Part shown: positions 7,375 to 9,802 of the stretch, one piece after another
Numbering within the stretch: position 1 is the stretch's first letter
Layout of the letters: every line of letters starts with the position of its first letter
From: Deltaproteobacteria bacterium
Lineage (GTDB): Bacteria; Desulfobacterota; Desulfobacteria; Desulfobacterales; SG8-13
Assembly (NCBI GenBank): GCA_024639205.1
Contig: JAHEIV010000076.1
Location: forward strand, 1 to 9,802
Length of the DNA: 9,802 nucleotides
Direction: 5' to 3'
Notes under the pieces: model-generated
What the model was told of the DNA's origin: nothing
Database searches by the model: none
Seen by the model: the letters and a program-made list of their open reading frames with translations, nothing else
Position numbers and translations under genes: made by a program

Positions 7375-7536
7375 TTATTTCGACGTTTTGAGGTCATACG
7401 TTCCCAGATATTTAGACCCATCCGGGAGACCCTGGCCGCCGACCCCCTCGGTTAAACTGTTGATGTCTCCATACTCGCGCAGGCGGGGGGGATGATAGGC
7501 TTTTTTTCCGTCCTGCTCTTTTTGAGGATCTGCCAT
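7375..7536 (-). CDS. Lasso peptide precursor (A), 53 residues
   Basis: ATG at 7536, TAA at 7377-7375. The leader is 30 residues and contains Tyr14-x-x-Pro17-x-Leu19-x-x-x-Gly23 (YHPPRLREYG), the motif read by lasso B1/RRE proteins. Thr29 is at position -2, as required by most B2 peptidases. Cleavage after Glu30 leaves Gly as core residue 1. The core is a nine-residue ring segment, GVGGQGLPD, with the acceptor Asp at position 9, followed by the 14-residue tail GSKYLGTYDLKTSK. Tyr13, Leu14, Tyr17 and Lys residues are candidate plugs; no Cys is present, so this is a class II type lasso. The first 85 nt lie inside the 3' end of the cyclase gene in another frame. A strong ribosome site precedes the ATG. 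The gene sits between cyclase and kinase. I do not recognise the core as a known lasso peptide, but cannot search. Confidence 0.9.
   Translation of the reverse strand: MADPQKEQDGKKAYHPPRLREYGDINSLTEGVGGQGLPDGSKYLGTYDLKTSK
7378..7446 (-). other. Predicted lasso core peptide (23 residues)
   Basis: Core codons 31-53 of the precursor gene. The predicted bond is an isopeptide between the Gly1 amine and the Asp9 side chain. By hand calculation from standard residue masses the monoisotopic mass of the unmodified cyclised core is about 2322.19 Da (linear 2340.20). One phosphate would add 79.97 and one methyl 14.02. The core has three Lys, two Tyr, two Ser, two Thr, a second Asp (18), and no Arg or Cys, which limits what the methyltransferase could modify. 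Confidence 0.8.
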
Positions 7537-9401
7537 GATAACCTCCCTGTATTTTTGCTGTCGCCTGGTTCCAGGTATTGCAGCCAGCGGGCAAGGCGCA
7601 GCGGATGTGTAATTAGTGTGTGTTCGCCCGGACGTAGCTTTTGAGGCTGACCGGCAATTTTTCGATATCTTTGCATGTCGATAAAGGCTTCAAATTCGTC
7701 GGGGAGAAACGTATTCGTCATTTCGGCATCGGTTCTGCGCAACAGATGCTCGTAGTCCGGAAATCCTGTCAGCGGTGTCTTGGGACGCAATTGGACAGTG
7801 TCCGGCAGCATATCGCGACCGGCCCGTCGCAGCAGCAGCTTGTCCACGCACCAGGGAATCGCCGGCAGCTGAAGGCAAAATGAAATCAATCGCAGATCCA
7901 GGAACGGGTAGCGGAGTTCAACCGGGATGCCGGTTATTCCCGGATCGTATGATTCAAACATATTGTGCCATAGCGGGTGATTGAGCCCGTCAACCGCGGC
8001 CGATCGGGGAGTTTCGGCAGGATGGGGCCGGCTGTGGTAGGCCTGCCATTGCTGCTTCAGGTTCAACCGGCGCTCAAAATCATGATGCAGCCAGGGCGGG
8101 TATATGGGTTGCCGGGTTCTATGATTTTTCCCCAGCGCTTTTCGAACAGCCGTTCGCAGACCGATCGCCGGCATCCGGCGATGCTTTCTCCAATACTTGA
8201 ATGCTTCCAGGGCGAGCACCGCCAGACGATTTGTTTGCAGCCACCCTTTCAGATCCGTAAAGCCCGGATGAAACAGCTCATCACCGCCATGGCCGCAGAT
8301 GCCCACCCGGCAGGAATACCGGGAAGCAGTTGCTCCAGCCGAATCAGCCGGGGTGGTAAAACTGCTCTCCAGCAATGACCGCAAACCGTGTGCAGCTCCG
8401 AATACGTCACAGGGACCGTAGGCATCCAGATTCAACTGATGGACGGGTATACCGATGGTTTCGGCGGCTTGTTGTGAAAAAACCGCTTCTTGATCCGCTA
8501 TCAGCCATTCATAGACAAATGTGAAGGCCCGCAAATCGAATTGATCGTATTGATCGGCCAGACATTTTCGTGCCACTGCGGCAATAGAAGTGGAGTCCAG
8601 TCCCCCACTCATGAGAATGCCCACCCGATCGGTCCGCAATCGATCGTTGACCGCCTGGTGGAATATCGTACTATATTCTTCGATACACGCGTCCGCCTGT
8701 TTAAACCGCCGGACTTGCTCCACCGGCAGGTTCCAGTATTTTCGGCACCGCAGGCTGGCGTTGGCGCCAAGTGTCAAGGTGTGCCCGGCTGGCAGCTTCT
8801 GAATGTCCTGAAATACGCTGATGCGCGGGTGGATGCTGAATCCGAAGAGTAAAAAGTCCGCCACGGCTTGCTCATCCAGAGAAGACGACACCTGCGGGTG
8901 TAGTTTCAGGGAATCTAGCGTGTTGCCGAAGATAACGCAATCTGCTGCCCGGCAGTAGTAAAATGGCTTGATGCCGAAATGATCCCGGGCACAGAACAGC
9001 TGTTGGCGAATGCCATCCCAGATGGCGAAGGAAAAATCGCCCTGCAAATGCTGCACGCAGTCACTGCCCCATTTGCGGTATGCGGCCAGCAAGAGCTCGA
9101 CATCTGAAGGGTTGCGGCCCAGTTTTTCACATCCGGCGCCCAATGCCGCTATGAGTTCCTCACGGCAATCCACTCTGGCATCGGCCGTAATCCAGGTCCT
9201 GCCATCCAGGCTGCAGGGTTGCGCTGTTGCCGGTGTATCGATGCTGGTATGAAGCATGGCGTGACCCAGGCCGACATGGCCCTGGGACCATATCTGCTGA
9301 CCATCGGGTCCGCGTTGCGTCATCTGCAAGGTCATCGATTGCAGCAGACGTCCGTCAACCGGCTTTCCCCGCAAATCGATAACTCCGACAATACCGCTCA
9401 T
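7452..9401 (-). CDS. Lasso peptide cyclase (asparagine synthetase-like, C protein)
   Basis: 649 residues from ATG 9401, overlapping the B2 stop as ATGA. The N-terminal half is a class II glutamine amidotransferase domain starting MSGIVGV: the catalytic Cys2 of asparagine synthetases is Ser, so glutamine hydrolysis should be lost, as is usual in lasso cyclases. DFSFAIWD (122-129) and ARDHFGIKPFYY (138-149) are family marks. The synthetase half has the PPi loop MSGGLDSTSIAA (264-275) and CGHGGDELFHPG (369-380). The enzyme adenylates the core Asp9 side chain and closes the macrolactam with the new Gly1 amine. The recognisable domain ends around RLARWLQYL; the last 28 residues are encoded by DNA that also encodes the precursor leader, and look like a Lys/Ser-rich tail of no obvious fold. 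An ordinary AsnB is excluded by Ser2 and by context. Confidence 0.93.
   Translation of the reverse strand: MSGIVGVIDLRGKPVDGRLLQSMTLQMTQRGPDGQQIWSQGHVGLGHAMLHTSIDTPATAQPCSLDGRTWITADARVDCREELIAALGAGCEKLGRNPSDVELLLAAYRKWGSDCVQHLQGDFSFAIWDGIRQQLFCARDHFGIKPFYYCRAADCVIFGNTLDSLKLHPQVSSSLDEQAVADFLLFGFSIHPRISVFQDIQKLPAGHTLTLGANASLRCRKYWNLPVEQVRRFKQADACIEEYSTIFHQAVNDRLRTDRVGILMSGGLDSTSIAAVARKCLADQYDQFDLRAFTFVYEWLIADQEAVFSQQAAETIGIPVHQLNLDAYGPCDVFGAAHGLRSLLESSFTTPADSAGATASRYSCRVGICGHGGDELFHPGFTDLKGWLQTNRLAVLALEAFKYWRKHRRMPAIGLRTAVRKALGKNHRTRQPIYPPWLHHDFERRLNLKQQWQAYHSRPHPAETPRSAAVDGLNHPLWHNMFESYDPGITGIPVELRYPFLDLRLISFCLQLPAIPWCVDKLLLRRAGRDMLPDTVQLRPKTPLTGFPDYEHLLRRTDAEMTNTFLPDEFEAFIDMQRYRKIAGQPQKLRPGEHTLITHPLRLARWLQYLEPGDSKNTGRLSWQILKKSRTEKKPIIPPACASMETSTV
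7541..7548 (-). promoter_or_regulatory. Strong ribosome binding site of the lasso precursor gene
   Basis: The minus strand reads AGGGAGGT followed by TATC and the ATG at 7536. GGAGG is 5 nt from the start. It lies within the cyclase coding sequence, which supports real translation start of the nested precursor gene and may give the precursor a higher output than the cyclase from one mRNA. Confidence 0.8.
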
Positions 9402-9802
9402 CTTGCACCTGCGCCGGGTGTGAGTTGGCCAAGATCAAACGCTGCGTAAATGCTGTGCACAGACGGTATGTCATTTAAAACCGTGTTTCGATAGGTTACC
9501 CATGCATGCGCATCCAACGGTCCGGTGATGGTTCGAACACCCAGAAAAATTCGGGCATCTACACCGCAGCTTTGGAGCATGGACCACAGCAGGAGGGATT
9601 CCGCCAGACAGCCTGCCTGGTAAAAAGAGAGTTGACGGTTTGACAGGGTAACGGTTTGCGTGATCTGTTGCGCCCTGATGTCCGGTGTAGCCGAAGGCGC
9701 AACCCATTTCGAGACAAGGCCGGCCAGGCGACCGGCGAACGAATAAATCCGCTTGAAACCGAGCAGGTGCATGCAAAGAGCGGTGACAGGCAAGAAGAAC
9801 AG
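9398..9802 (-). CDS. Lasso leader peptidase (transglutaminase-like, B2 protein), 5'-truncated by window edge
   Basis: 134 visible residues; the frame is open to the window edge, and a TTG at 9793 is unlikely to be the true start because the hydrophobic LFFLPVTALCMHLLGF typical of B2 N-termini spans it. Numbering from the first visible codon, the catalytic set of a transglutaminase-like cysteine protease is seen: Cys65 in YQAGCLAESLLLW, His99 in LDAHAWVTY and Asp111 in VLNDIP. GVDARIFLGVR (80-90) is a second family signature. It hydrolyses the precursor after Glu30 to free Gly1. The visible part holds only the peptidase; whether a fused N-terminal RRE (McjB type) or a separate B1 gene lies upstream cannot be seen, but the B2-like N-terminal segment suggests a separate B1. 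Translation is coupled to the cyclase by ATGA. Confidence 0.9.
   Translation of the reverse strand: MFFLPVTALCMHLLGFKRIYSFAGRLAGLVSKWVAPSATPDIRAQQITQTVTLSNRQLSFYQAGCLAESLLLWSMLQSCGVDARIFLGVRTITGPLDAHAWVTYRNTVLNDIPSVHSIYAAFDLGQLTPGAGAR

Noticed and set aside
7334..7375. 13-residue frame overlapping the precursor stop (TAATG)
   Set aside because: Too short, no motif; more likely an accident in the spacer before the kinase start.
7452..9401. Housekeeping asparagine synthetase
   Set aside because: Ser replaces the catalytic Cys2 and the gene is coupled to B2 and a lasso precursor, so it is a lasso cyclase.

Overview
The window holds most of a lasso-peptide (RiPP) biosynthetic operon, read on the minus strand from the right edge down to about position 1160. 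It ends tail-to-tail against the 3' part of a plus-strand O-antigen-ligase-type membrane protein. Base composition (GC a little above 50%), several 4-17 nt gene overlaps and family resemblances suggest a Gram-negative bacterium, plausibly a proteobacterium or desulfobacterium. That taxonomic guess is inference from gene flavour only.

Layout in the direction of operon transcription (right to left): (1) 9802-9398, a transglutaminase-like leader peptidase (lasso B2), cut by the window edge; (2) 9401-7452, an asparagine-synthetase-like lasso cyclase (C) with Ser in place of the catalytic N-terminal Cys; (3) 7536-7375, a 53-codon precursor gene (A) whose first 85 nt overlap the 3' end of the cyclase gene in another frame; (4) 7320-6304, an HPr-kinase-like lasso peptide kinase (K); (5) 6320-5184, a 378-residue protein of unrecognised family; (6) 5194-4025, a geranylgeranyl-reductase-type FAD oxidoreductase; (7) a 310-bp gap; (8) 3714-2287, a PRMT-like SAM methyltransferase fused to a C-terminal PqqD-like domain; (9) 2290-1160, a family-5 nucleotidyltransferase-like protein (NTP_transf_5 type).

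The key discovery is the precursor. It carries the canonical lasso leader motif YxxPxLxxxG, then Thr at -2 and a Gly1 core with Asp at position 9. The predicted product is a 23-residue lasso peptide with a nine-residue macrolactam ring and a 14-residue tail ending in TSK. B2 would remove the leader at Glu30/Gly31, and the cyclase would join the Gly1 amine to the Asp9 side chain. Kinase and nucleotidyltransferase are a known tailoring pair in some lasso clusters. The FAD enzyme, the unknown protein and the methyltransferase-PqqD fusion are additional candidate tailoring steps, so this looks like an unusually heavily decorated lasso pathway. No B1 (RRE) protein, exporter or isopeptidase lies in the window; B1 is expected just beyond the right edge.

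Plus strand: positions 2-1174 hold the C-terminal part of a polytopic O-antigen-ligase/polymerase-like protein, probably of a separate polysaccharide locus. Its best transcription terminator lies inside the coding sequence of the opposing nucleotidyltransferase gene.
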